From the NCBI RefSeq assembly GCF_007744075.1, contig NZ_CP036266.1:4511748-4575747 (forward strand): DNA of 64,000 bases, in the 5' to 3' direction. The first letter of the stretch is position 1. Each line of letters opens with the position of its first letter. The notes beneath the pieces are model-generated. The model made no database searches, was not told the origin of the DNA, and saw nothing but the letters and a program-made list of their open reading frames with translations. Below, piece by piece: positions 1 to 7,868 of this stretch. Source of the stretch: Gimesia chilikensis. GTDB lineage: Bacteria; Planctomycetota; Planctomycetia; Planctomycetales; Planctomycetaceae. Position numbers and translations under genes: made by a program.

Positions 1-128
1 TCCGCCGGTTCCTCAGCGGAAAGCAGAACCGGATCTGCAATCGACTGGCAGCTGAGCAGACAGACCGTCCAGGTCATCAGCTGCAACAGACGGGAAGCTG
101 TATTTCGTCTAAAACGGAAATTGCTCAT
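1..128 (-). CDS. N-terminal fragment of a secreted protein (partial)
   Basis: An ATG at 126-128 opens a frame that runs off the left edge of the window, leaving 42 visible residues. They begin MSNFRFRRNTASRLLQ, an arginine-rich n-region, followed by a hydrophobic stretch (LMTWTVCLLSC) and a small-residue region, which is the shape of a Sec signal peptide. The start lies inside the end of the creatininase gene (20-base overlap), so the two are probably co-transcribed and translationally coupled. The mature part is missing, so no function can be assigned. A cysteine near the end of the hydrophobic stretch could make it a lipoprotein, but the lipobox is not convincing. Confidence 0.55.
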   Translation of the reverse strand, partial: MSNFRFRRNTASRLLQLMTWTVCLLSCQSIADPVLLSAEEPA

Positions 129-912
129 CCAGTTCCGCCTCGGAGAGTTCGACCAGAAACTCGGACAATCGCTCGACCAGAATCTGCATCAGCTTTTCCC
201 CTTTTTCAGCAGATGCCTGATGTGGATTTCCGGATCCCGTATTGGTGGTCAGCAGATGCCAGGGACGCGTAATGCTCACCCAGCCTGAATTGACGGCAGT
301 AAAGCGGGTCGGATTCGTGGCCCCTTCGTCTGCGAGCAGCGCTCCGGACTCAGGATTCCGGACAACCAGATGAGGGAAAAATGCCAGAGCGAGCGATGTT
401 TCCATCTCCCCGGCGTGATCATCGGGATTCTCAAAGATCTGTGGCTTCACGTCAGCGGTGGTCCCGCGAAACCAGTCAGCCAGAAAGATCTGGACCGGCG
501 TGGTGCCATGCAGTTCTCGCAACAATGGTTTGAAATCATTCCCCCCGTGGCTGTTCAAAATCAGCAGCTTCTCCACACCATGATTCGCGAGGGAATCGAC
601 CAGATCAGAAATGATCTGCCCCAGTGTGGAAGGATTCACATTCATGGATAACGGGAACGCACTCTGGTTGGTCTCGGTGCCATAAGGAATGGGGGGCAGC
701 ATCACGACCTTCGCACCCTGCTGCCAGGCCGCTTCACAGACACGTGAACCGATGGCTTCGGCTTCGAATGTATCGGTCCCGTAAGGCAGATGCAGATTAT
801 GTGGTTCAGTAGCCCCCATCGGCAGCACCGCTACTTCATAGGAACATTCTTTGACATGCGCATAGTTGGTTTCGGCTAAAATCCAGGGACGCATCGCAGG
901 TTCTGCAGACAC
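109..912 (-). CDS. Creatininase-family amidohydrolase
   Basis: A 267-aa protein of about the usual size for the creatininase / MftE family of metal-dependent amidohydrolases. Family landmarks are visible in order: GATEPHNLHLPYGTD near residue 33 (metal-binding Glu and His followed by the conserved TD), NSHGGN near 119 and HAGEMETS near 166, which supplies a metal-ligand Glu. There is no signal peptide, so it acts in the cytoplasm. The real substrate is unknown: family members cleave creatinine, formamide intermediates or short peptides, and nothing next door (only a truncated secreted protein) points to one. The start ATG is followed by AEPAMRPW; a second Met at residue 7 is possible. Confidence 0.88.
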   Translation of the reverse strand: MSAEPAMRPWILAETNYAHVKECSYEVAVLPMGATEPHNLHLPYGTDTFEAEAIGSRVCEAAWQQGAKVVMLPPIPYGTETNQSAFPLSMNVNPSTLGQIISDLVDSLANHGVEKLLILNSHGGNDFKPLLRELHGTTPVQIFLADWFRGTTADVKPQIFENPDDHAGEMETSLALAFFPHLVVRNPESGALLADEGATNPTRFTAVNSGWVSITRPWHLLTTNTGSGNPHQASAEKGEKLMQILVERLSEFLVELSEAELDEQFPF

Positions 913-1116
913 TCAGTTCTCTCCTTGTCTGGAGTTTTCCGGAAGCGGTTTGATATGTAAATGCATACTAACAGTTTCATGAGCAAACCTCATTCATGAT
1001 ACTTCTGTTATCTGGAACAAGATACAGACTTTTGACCTATCACACTGTACCCCACACGGTCACATGTGTATACTCAAGTATTTACTAAGAATTAATCTTG
1101 TCTAAGGAGCAGCCCC

Positions 1117-2064
1117 ATGGCCAACTGGTATGTCAAACGAGGATCAGAGACAGCTGGCCCCTTAACTCAAGACCGGATTAAAGAACTCGCCGCTCAGGGG
1201 AAAATAGAAGAAACGGACCTGATTCGAAAAGGGGATCAAGGCGATTTCTTTCCTGCAGGTCAGATTCCGGGATTATTACCTGATCCTGAGTCAGAGCGCC
1301 CTCCCACACCTCAGGCACCATCTTCCCCAGCGAATACACCTCCCGCCCGGAAGAAAAAACATTCCAGCCTGCCAATCCTTCTCTGCATCGGATTCTTAGC
1401 AGGGCTTTCTTTTTTATTCATTCTTTATGAAGCCTGGAACAGATCGCATCAGGCCGCGCTGCGTGAGACCTCTTATAATCGCTTGCGACAGATGGGGCTG
1501 GCAATCCATAACTATCACGATATATTCAGACATTTTCCTCCAGGAGGAACACTCAGGGATGATGGCACCCCCATGCATAGCTGGCAAACAGCAATATTAC
1601 CTGAACTTGGCCTGGAACAATCACGGTTATACGATCAGATTGATCAAGATCAACCATGGTCTTCTCCACAGAACCAGCAAGTATTTCGATACCAGGTTAG
1701 TCAGTACCTGAATCCTGCCATATCAGAAACAGCGACTCCAGACGGCCTGGGACTATCGCACTATGTTGGAAATGAACTGTTATTAAAGAAAAAGACTCCA
1801 CTCAGATTTCGTGATGTTACGGACAGTGCAGCCAACACCATCATGGCTCTGGAAGCTGGTGAAAACTTCAAAGCGTGGGGGGATCCAGGCAACATTGCTA
1901 AACCCCATGAGATACTGGGGCCCAGTCAGAAAAAATCTTTTAAGGGAGGCACCCATGTTCTCATGCTTGATGGAAGCGTGCGTTTCATTTCAGAAAATAC
2001 TGATCCTGAAATCTTACGAAGTTTAAGTACTCCCGATGGAAATGAACGGATCTGGGACTATTGA
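1117..2064 (+). CDS. GYF-domain / DUF1559 membrane protein (array member 1)
   Basis: 315 aa. Residues 1-55 form a GYF-type domain (WYVKRGSETAGPLT, then a conserved DLIRKGD segment). A Pro-rich linker (about 61-77) leads to one membrane segment (about 85-106) and then a DUF1559 domain with the hallmarks LRQMGLAIHNYHD, FPPGG, SHYVGN and a C-terminal GTHVLMLDGSVRFIS. DUF1559 proteins are abundant planctomycete relatives of type II pseudopilins, of unknown function. The usual prepilin leader (GFTLIE) is absent and GYF takes its place, so the protein should stay membrane-anchored with GYF probably cytoplasmic. A good ribosome-binding site, AAGGAG at 1104-1109, lies 7 bases before the ATG. First of six tandem genes. 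Confidence 0.85.
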   Translation: MANWYVKRGSETAGPLTQDRIKELAAQGKIEETDLIRKGDQGDFFPAGQIPGLLPDPESERPPTPQAPSSPANTPPARKKKHSSLPILLCIGFLAGLSFLFILYEAWNRSHQAALRETSYNRLRQMGLAIHNYHDIFRHFPPGGTLRDDGTPMHSWQTAILPELGLEQSRLYDQIDQDQPWSSPQNQQVFRYQVSQYLNPAISETATPDGLGLSHYVGNELLLKKKTPLRFRDVTDSAANTIMALEAGENFKAWGDPGNIAKPHEILGPSQKKSFKGGTHVLMLDGSVRFISENTDPEILRSLSTPDGNERIWDY

Positions 2065-2125
2065 ACCATCCTTTCCATTCCAGATCCATCTCTCCTGCTC
2101 CGAAACTCGGAAACTGTAGTGCCTC

Positions 2126-2485
2126 ATGTCTAACTTATACCTTGAACAAGCCTCTGAAATCACGGGCCCTTTCACGCGAGGTGCGCTGAAAGAACTCGCA
2201 TCGCAGGGAAAAATCTCTCCCCGGGACCAGATTCGCGAGGGAATGTCAGGCACGGGAATTCAGGCACGCGAGATCCCCGGACTGTTACCAACCCTCAAGA
2301 AGTCCAGTGTTCCGTCTCGTCCCCGAGGCAGGAAATCAAGAGAGCGGGTACACGATCTGGACCTCGAATCCAGCCCGCTACTGACGATCGAGCAGAAAGA
2401 ATGGATCGTCATTATCTGTGGTTCGATCTTTATGGGCAGCCTGTTGCTGATTCCCCTGATCCAGGCACTCGTGAACCTGTTATAA
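2126..2485 (+). CDS. Short GYF-domain membrane protein without DUF1559 (array member 2)
   Basis: 119 aa. Residues 1-55 are a GYF domain clearly paralogous to the array's other GYF domains (LYLEQASEITGPFT, LKELASQGKI, IPGLLP). A basic linker (RPRGRKSRER) leads to a membrane segment at about 93-117, after which the protein ends. It is the GYF-plus-anchor half of its neighbours with no extracytoplasmic DUF1559 part. The frame is intact and closes normally, so it may be a real minimal protein rather than debris; no DUF1559 remnant is visible downstream before the next start. The ribosome-binding site is weak. It lies 61 bases after member 1. Confidence 0.75.
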   Translation: MSNLYLEQASEITGPFTRGALKELASQGKISPRDQIREGMSGTGIQAREIPGLLPTLKKSSVPSRPRGRKSRERVHDLDLESSPLLTIEQKEWIVIICGSIFMGSLLLIPLIQALVNLL

Positions 2486-2605
2486 CCAACTGATCTTTCA
2501 ATCATGGTGAATGAGAATCTTAACCGCGGTGCTTATCAGTAGCTCGTAAGTTTTCAGCTAATATGATTTCGCCAGAACACAAAAAGTAGAGGCAGCGACC
2601 CCGTC

Positions 2606-3469
2606 ATGAATTCACAGCCCGACTCTGAAACACGTACTCTTGCAGCTTCAAACAATTTTACTCCCACAGCGTCGACGCTGGTTTTGATTCTGGCGGGCTG
2701 TCTGTTCTCCCTGATTCTGCTCCTCTTCCTGTTTCAGAACATTCTGCAGGGCAAATTCCATCAATCGTCTAACGGAACCCAAGCCGATAAAATCGATGCC
2801 CGGGTTGTCACCACACGAACGCAACCATCCGCCCCGAAAACGTCTCTGGGGCGGATCTTTCTGGCCACCGATCGTTCTAACTCAAAAAAACATCTGAATC
2901 AGATCGGTCTGGCAATGTATAATTATCACGGAACACACAGAGTGCTACCGCCAGGCAGGACTGAAACCAAATCAGGTCATCCCTATCACAGTTGGCAGAC
3001 CTACCTGCTCCCCTACCTCTATCGAGGTGATATTTATTACCAGCTCGATTTCAAGAAACCGTGGGACGATCCGAGAAATTACAAAGTGTTTCAACAGGAG
3101 GTGCCAGAGTACCTCAATCCCGTCATCAAAGAGAAGCTTGCCCCTGATGGAACAGCCCTGTCTCACTATGTGGGAAACATCCTGGTTTTGAAAGAAAATG
3201 AGAGTCTGCCATTTAATCAGATCACGGATGGAATGGACAATACAATCTTCGCCATAGGTCGAGGCAACAACTTTCATAATTGGGGGGATCCGACTTCGCT
3301 GGCGGATCCACAAACTCTGATTGGCCCCGATCGGGTATCTGCTTTCCCTGACGGAACCCAGGCTTTGATGTCGAGCGGTGCGGTACGCTTCATCTCAAAG
3401 AACATCGATCCTGCTATTCTCAAAGCACTGAGCACCCCGGACAGCAATGATTCGATTGGCGATTTTTAG
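2606..3469 (+). CDS. DUF1559 membrane protein lacking GYF (array member 3)
   Basis: 287 aa. A short polar N-terminus precedes one membrane segment (about 20-47). A full DUF1559 domain follows: KHLNQIGLAMYNYHG, PPGR, YHSWQTYLLPYL, SHYVGN, ITDGMDNTIFA and a C-terminal ALMSSGAVRFISKNIDP. It is closely parallel to members 1, 5 and 6 over the DUF1559 part but has no GYF domain and no GFTLIE prepilin leader. It is the reciprocal of member 2. The 120 bases before it are the longest gap between the first three genes, so it may have its own promoter, though none is convincing. Function unknown. Confidence 0.82.
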   Translation: MNSQPDSETRTLAASNNFTPTASTLVLILAGCLFSLILLLFLFQNILQGKFHQSSNGTQADKIDARVVTTRTQPSAPKTSLGRIFLATDRSNSKKHLNQIGLAMYNYHGTHRVLPPGRTETKSGHPYHSWQTYLLPYLYRGDIYYQLDFKKPWDDPRNYKVFQQEVPEYLNPVIKEKLAPDGTALSHYVGNILVLKENESLPFNQITDGMDNTIFAIGRGNNFHNWGDPTSLADPQTLIGPDRVSAFPDGTQALMSSGAVRFISKNIDPAILKALSTPDSNDSIGDF

Positions 3470-3516
3470 CCGACGTACTGTAAATCAACGAACTTACCTG
3501 CAGGAATTCTCTTTCA

Positions 3517-3795
3517 ATGTCAGACGAGCCAACTCCCCCAGAGCAAAAAATTAATCAGTCTCAGCCTGCAGAGCAGAAAAGTCAGATAGCCCCGTTCTTT
3601 CTCAAACTGATCATTGGAGGAATATCGGTGTATATCGTAATCATGCTGGGATTCATCATTCTGACAGGCACCCGGGAAGCACGCGATTCTATGCGTCGAA
3701 AGGAGATAAAACAAAATCTGACACAAATCGGCATTGCGTTAGAGCAGTATGCTGCCCAAGAGGAAAGCGACGAGTCTTCCCTGCCGTCCAAGTAA
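3517..3795 (+). CDS. Small membrane protein resembling a DUF1559 N-terminus (array member 4)
   Basis: 92 aa. A polar Pro/Gln-rich N-terminus (TPPEQKINQSQPAEQKSQ) precedes one membrane segment (about 27-50) and then TREARDSMRRKEIKQNLTQIGIALEQYAAQ. That last stretch matches the start of DUF1559 domains (compare KNNLKMIAIGIHNYHD in member 5), after which the protein stops in a Ser/Glu-rich tail. It is therefore either a truncated DUF1559 gene or a free-standing anchor-plus-helix protein. AGGAA lies upstream of the ATG, and the spacing to member 3 is 47 bases. Its position between full members and intact frame argue that it is expressed. Confidence 0.65.
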   Translation: MSDEPTPPEQKINQSQPAEQKSQIAPFFLKLIIGGISVYIVIMLGFIILTGTREARDSMRRKEIKQNLTQIGIALEQYAAQEESDESSLPSK

Positions 3796-3915
3796 TTCCC
3801 CTGGAGGTTCATCTCTTCTGTAAACACGCAAACTTCCACTACTCCTCTGTACCCCCACTCTGTCACCCGCTATGCTGGACGAATATCGACATCAATACCA
3901 CAAGGAATTCAGCAC

Positions 3916-4842
3916 ATGGCAAACTGGTACGTGAAACGAGGCTCTGAAATCGCTGGCCCTCTGACTCAGCAGCGTCTCAAGGAACTGGCTACAGAGGGAC
4001 GCATCAAGGACACAGACCTCATCCGCAAGGGAGAAGACGGCTCGTTCATCGAAGCACACCAGATTCCCGGTCTGTTACCGGACGAGGATTTTGAAACGGT
4101 TTCCTCCTCCCGCGAGCCAGCAACAAAAAATAATAAATCAATGCTGTTTATCATCGCCGTGCTGGGGGGAGGTGGAATTCTGGTTGTGCTCGTCCTGATG
4201 GCATTACTGCTGCCGGCCATCCTGTCGGCACGTGACGCCGCCCGCCGATCACACTCAAAAAATAACCTGAAGATGATCGCAATTGGCATCCACAATTACC
4301 ACGATACTCACAGTGTATTTCCACCTGGAGGAACAGCCCGCACCGATGGTACTCCCTACCACAGTTGGCAGACCTATATTCTGCCTTTCGTAGACAACGC
4401 ACCGCTCTACAATCGAGTCGATTTTAATGAGCCCTGGTCTGCCCCGCAAAATCAGACTCTGTTTCAGCTGCAGCTACCTGTCTACCTGAACCCACAGATC
4501 AAGGATAAATATACCCCCGCCGGTCTGGCATTGTCACATTATATGGCCAATGAGAAAGCATTAAACGAAAACAGCAATCTACGGATCCGGAACATCACAG
4601 ATGGTACTTCGAATACCATACTCGCATTTGAAGCGGGAGATAATTTCAAAGCCTGGGGAGATCCCACGAATTTTGGGAATCCCGTCGACTATATTGGCTC
4701 AGGTGCGAAATCCGCGTTCCGCGGCGGCAGCCACGTCATGCTGGGAGACGGCGCCGTGCGCTTCGTTTCAGAAAACATTGATCCCGGCGTTCTGGAAGCA
4801 TTAAGTACTCCCGCTGGCGGCGAAATCGTGGGAGAGTTCTAA
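3916..4842 (+). CDS. GYF-domain / DUF1559 membrane protein (array member 5)
   Basis: 308 aa. The GYF domain (1-55) is nearly identical to that of member 1 in its opening residues (MANWYVKRGSE, AGPLTQ), indicating recent duplication or conversion. A membrane segment at about 76-101 ends in LLLPAILSARDAARRS, the classic junction of DUF1559 pseudopilin-like proteins, followed by NNLKMIAIGIHNYHD, FPPGG, SHYMAN, ITDGTSNTILAFEAG and GGSHVMLGDGAVRFVS. This member keeps the most pilin-like junction of the set, yet the cleavable prepilin leader is missing and GYF sits there instead. An AAGGAA ribosome-binding site lies upstream. Role unknown. Confidence 0.85.
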   Translation: MANWYVKRGSEIAGPLTQQRLKELATEGRIKDTDLIRKGEDGSFIEAHQIPGLLPDEDFETVSSSREPATKNNKSMLFIIAVLGGGGILVVLVLMALLLPAILSARDAARRSHSKNNLKMIAIGIHNYHDTHSVFPPGGTARTDGTPYHSWQTYILPFVDNAPLYNRVDFNEPWSAPQNQTLFQLQLPVYLNPQIKDKYTPAGLALSHYMANEKALNENSNLRIRNITDGTSNTILAFEAGDNFKAWGDPTNFGNPVDYIGSGAKSAFRGGSHVMLGDGAVRFVSENIDPGVLEALSTPAGGEIVGEF

Positions 4843-4861
4843 TTCATACTGAAAGAGTTCC

Positions 4862-5767
4862 ATGGCTGACTGGTACCTGAAACGTAACGAGCAAATCACG
4901 GGACCGTATTCAGATCAGGAACTGGAAGATCTCCTGACAACAGGAAAAATCACAAAAACAGATCTGATCCGGCAGGGAACAGACCGGCAATTTCAGACTG
5001 CAGACAGTTTACCGGAACAGTTTTCTCGCCCCCATGAAAATGCATCATATCCGAAAACTCCCCGCCACAGATTTGATCCAGTCAATCTGGTTCTGGTTCT
5101 GTTAATCGCTGTTGCCATCCTGATCCCTCTGCTCGACATGCAGTTCTTCAGGTCCAGCGGTCGGCGGCGGTCTGTTACCAAGAATCATCTGAAGCAGATC
5201 GGTCTGGCACTACACATCTATCATGAGCAGAATACCACATTTCCTCCAGGCGCCCTCTCAGACAGCAAAGATCATCCCTTCCAGAGTTGGCAGGCTTTAA
5301 TTCTCCCCTATCTCGACCACGAGTCTGTTTTCAAACAAATTGACTTCCAGAAGTCGTGGGACGCTCCAGAAAACCGCCCCCCGTTCCAAGAGGAAATCTC
5401 CGTCTACCTGAGCCCAAACACCAGCCAGACCCGCTCCCGGGAAGGTTATGCACTCTCTCACTTTGCAGGCAACAAACTGGTTCTGAAACAGAATCAAGGC
5501 ATGAAAATACGGGAATCCATCACGGATGGATCGTCAAATACCATCATGGCCGTCGAACTCGGAGAAGGATTCAAACCCTGGGGAGACCCGAGCTCATTAA
5601 CAGTCCCCTCCACAGTCATTGGACCAGGGCAGAAATCGCTTTCCCGGGGAGGAAATCATGTGCTGTTCTGCGATGGTCGAGTAATGTTTGTCGATCGCAA
5701 TATCGATCCTGCCATTCTCAAAGCACTGAGCACACCCGACGGCGGTGAGACCATCATTGATTACTAA
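4862..5767 (+). CDS. GYF-domain / DUF1559 membrane protein (array member 6)
   Basis: 301 aa. GYF domain at 1-55 (DWYLKRNEQITGPYS, TDLIRQGTD), membrane segment about 74-92, then DUF1559 with NHLKQIGLALHIYHEQ, FPPGAL, FQSWQALILPYLDH, ITDGSSNTIMAVELG and GGNHVLFCDGRVMFVD. Only 19 bases separate it from member 5, so these two are almost certainly one transcript. Its stop overlaps by 4 bases the stop of the convergent nucleosidase gene at 5764. No direct partner is encoded nearby. By analogy GYF domains bind proline-rich peptides, but the cognate ligand is not evident. Confidence 0.85.
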   Translation: MADWYLKRNEQITGPYSDQELEDLLTTGKITKTDLIRQGTDRQFQTADSLPEQFSRPHENASYPKTPRHRFDPVNLVLVLLIAVAILIPLLDMQFFRSSGRRRSVTKNHLKQIGLALHIYHEQNTTFPPGALSDSKDHPFQSWQALILPYLDHESVFKQIDFQKSWDAPENRPPFQEEISVYLSPNTSQTRSREGYALSHFAGNKLVLKQNQGMKIRESITDGSSNTIMAVELGEGFKPWGDPSSLTVPSTVIGPGQKSLSRGGNHVLFCDGRVMFVDRNIDPAILKALSTPDGGETIIDY

Positions 5768-6522
5768 TGCCGGGCATCGTAGAGTTGCACAACCACGCCT
5801 TCCAGAAAACTGGCCAGGCGAGTGGCAGCACGAGACGCATCACCTCGCATCTTCCACATCTCTTTGATACTTTCCGGACGCTTGAAGACCGCTCCCAGTG
5901 CAGCGCCCGCACGAACAGCACCCGTCTCCCCTAGAATTGAGAGCACTTCTTTGGGCAAGTCCGTTGAGCAGTCATCGCTGATCACCCGGATCGCCATGAA
6001 TCCCCGTTGTTGTGCGTGACAGACCTGGGCCACCGCGAGGCTTTCCAGATCGACGGCCAGCGCATCATACTCCGCGGCCAGTTTCTGTTTCTCCTCGACG
6101 GTCCGGACGATTTCATCAGCATTGAGAATCCGGCCAACATAGAGCCCGTTCTCCGGATCTTCCGGAAAATGGACGTCGTTCGTCAGCTCCTGTCCGTGCA
6201 GATCACAGATCGACGTCGCGACCACGATATCCCCCACTCGCATCCCGGACTGCAGTGCCCCCGAGAAACCAATGGAAAGAACCCATGGTGGAGAGTGTGC
6301 GTCGATCAATGCCTGGGTTGCAGCCCGGGCGCGGGCAAAACCCACTCCCGTCTGCACCACAGCAACTTTGATTCGATCCAGGAAACCACCCCGAAACACA
6401 TACGAACCACCGGTGTACTTTTTAAGGTGCTCGCAGCGGTCCAGAAAAGGCTGGACCTCCATCGGCAGAGCACAGACCAGCCCTATATCCGCATGTGCTT
6501 TATCGTCCTGGGGTTGATTCAA
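5764..6522 (-). CDS. Phosphorylase-superfamily nucleosidase (MTA/SAH nucleosidase-like)
   Basis: 252 aa of the purine/uridine phosphorylase superfamily, closest in pattern to 5'-methylthioadenosine/S-adenosylhomocysteine nucleosidases. Visible landmarks are [16 protein letters not shown] at the start of the domain, [38 protein letters not shown] and, near residue 157, [14 protein letters not shown], matching the purine-contacting ME(T/S)AA region, followed by RVISDDCS, where the family catalytic Asp lies. Cytoplasmic. The start is taken as a TTG whose last bases form the serC stop (TTGA, 4-base overlap), since the next ATG would remove the conserved first strand. Coupling to serC suggests a one-carbon or methyl-cycle role, but hopanoid-type phosphorylases are an alternative. 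Confidence 0.75.
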   Translation of the reverse strand: MNQPQDDKAHADIGLVCALPMEVQPFLDRCEHLKKYTGGSYVFRGGFLDRIKVAVVQTGVGFARARAATQALIDAHSPPWVLSIGFSGALQSGMRVGDIVVATSICDLHGQELTNDVHFPEDPENGLYVGRILNADEIVRTVEEKQKLAAEYDALAVDLESLAVAQVCHAQQRGFMAIRVISDDCSTDLPKEVLSILGETGAVRAGAALGAVFKRPESIKEMWKMRGDASRAATRLASFLEGVVVQLYDARH

Positions 6523-7604
6523 GAGGCATGTTCCTGTTCGAACTGATTCATCGTTTCAATTAACTTATCGACGCCCGCTTCCGGGAATGCATTGTAAATG
6601 CTGGCACGCATGCCGCCGACACTGCGGTGTCCTTTCAGGCCATCCAGACCTGCTGCGGTCGCCTGTGCGATGAATTTCGCATCCAGGTCGGCATCGCCGG
6701 TTACGAAGGTAACGTTCATCAGCGAACGGTCTTTCTTTGCCGCAGTCGGCTTGAACAGATTGCTCTGATCCAGGTAATCATAGAGTTTACCGGCTTTCGC
6801 CTGGTTCTTCTCCTGCATGACCGATAGTCCGCCCTGGTCTTTCAGCCATTGCAGAACCTGCCCCAGAATATAAATCCCGAAAGTCGGCGGAGTATTATAC
6901 ATCGAACCAGCTTCAGAATGGGTCCGATACTGCAGCATAGTAGGAATGTCGCTGGGGCCCTGCTCGATCAGATCATCGCGAATGATCACAAGCGTCACAC
7001 CGCTGGGGCCCAGGTTTTTCTGAGCACCGGCATAGACGATTCCGTATTTGCTGATATCCAGCGGACGGGAAAAGATATCGCTGCTGGCATCGCAAATCAG
7101 CGGCACATCGCCGGGAACTTCAGGCTCACTGGCGAATTCGGTTCCGTAGATGGTGTTGTTCGAGGTGAAGTGCACATAAGCCGGCTTTTCACTGTAGTTG
7201 ACTTCTTCCGGGATGTAGGAGAAGTTCTGATCTTCACTGCTGCAGGCAACATTCACATTACCAAACATCTTGGCTTCTTTGACCGCTTTTTTCGACCAGG
7301 AACCGGTCACCAGGTAGTCTGCAGTCTGATCCTTGGAGAGCAGGTTCATGGGAATCGTGAAGAACTGGGTGGAAGCGCCCCCCTGGACAAACAGGACTTT
7401 ATAATTTTCGGGCACCCCTGCCAGTTCACGGCAAAGAGCTTCAGCAGCTTCATATACCGCCAGGAAGGCTTTGCTGCGATGGGAGTGTTCCAGAATTCCG
7501 ATACCAGTATCGCCCAGAGAGATCAAATCTTTCTGAGCCTGTTCGAGAACGGGTAACGGGAGCGCTGCAGGTCCCGCAGAAAAGTTGTAAATTCTTTCTG
7601 TCAT
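6519..7604 (-). CDS. serC: Phosphoserine aminotransferase
   Basis: SerC transfers the amino group from glutamate to 3-phosphohydroxypyruvate in serine biosynthesis and also acts in the B6 pathway. From the ATG at 7604 the protein is 361 aa, the normal family length, and opens with the signature [11 protein letters not shown]. The pyridoxal-phosphate lysine sits in [14 protein letters not shown] near residue 195, as in other SerC proteins. Further signatures are [13 protein letters not shown] and, at the C-terminus, [18 protein letters not shown] longer frame reaches back to a TTG at 7634, but the added residues are unconserved. The downstream nucleosidase overlaps its stop codon. It is divergent from prs. 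Confidence 0.95.
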   Translation of the reverse strand: MTERIYNFSAGPAALPLPVLEQAQKDLISLGDTGIGILEHSHRSKAFLAVYEAAEALCRELAGVPENYKVLFVQGGASTQFFTIPMNLLSKDQTADYLVTGSWSKKAVKEAKMFGNVNVACSSEDQNFSYIPEEVNYSEKPAYVHFTSNNTIYGTEFASEPEVPGDVPLICDASSDIFSRPLDISKYGIVYAGAQKNLGPSGVTLVIIRDDLIEQGPSDIPTMLQYRTHSEAGSMYNTPPTFGIYILGQVLQWLKDQGGLSVMQEKNQAKAGKLYDYLDQSNLFKPTAAKKDRSLMNVTFVTGDADLDAKFIAQATAAGLDGLKGHRSVGGMRASIYNAFPEAGVDKLIETMNQFEQEHAS

Positions 7605-7807
7605 TTTAGATATCTCAACATCGTTTGCGGGCAAAATTCGGAGGTTTCACCCTGAGTAACCAGTGTGGTGTCAATATTACCGACGAAACTCTCACTCTTG
7701 GAACCATCCTTGAGGATAATGGCAGGCGTTCGCTTGTTTTGCCATTCAGCATCGATATTATGGAGTCTGCATTTCTTCGTGAATGGAGCGAAGCCAAATA
7801 TTCAAGA

Positions 7808-7819
7808 ATTCCCGGGAAT
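7808..7819. promoter_or_regulatory. 12-bp perfect palindrome upstream of prs
   Basis: ATTCCCGGGAAT reads the same on both strands and lies about 50 bases before the prs ATG, in the 264-base divergent gap with serC. It could be an operator for either gene. No flanking promoter elements are convincing, so this is only a candidate. Confidence 0.25.
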
Positions 7820-7868
7820 AGTCGCGTTTCAGGCGAGTAATTGCCCCGTTTGATTGATCTATTATTTA

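Noticed and set aside
1046-1074. TATACT with a weak upstream TGTACC before the GYF/DUF1559 array
   Set aside because: The -10 is good but the -35 matches only three of six positions, with no extended -10; not strong enough to annotate.
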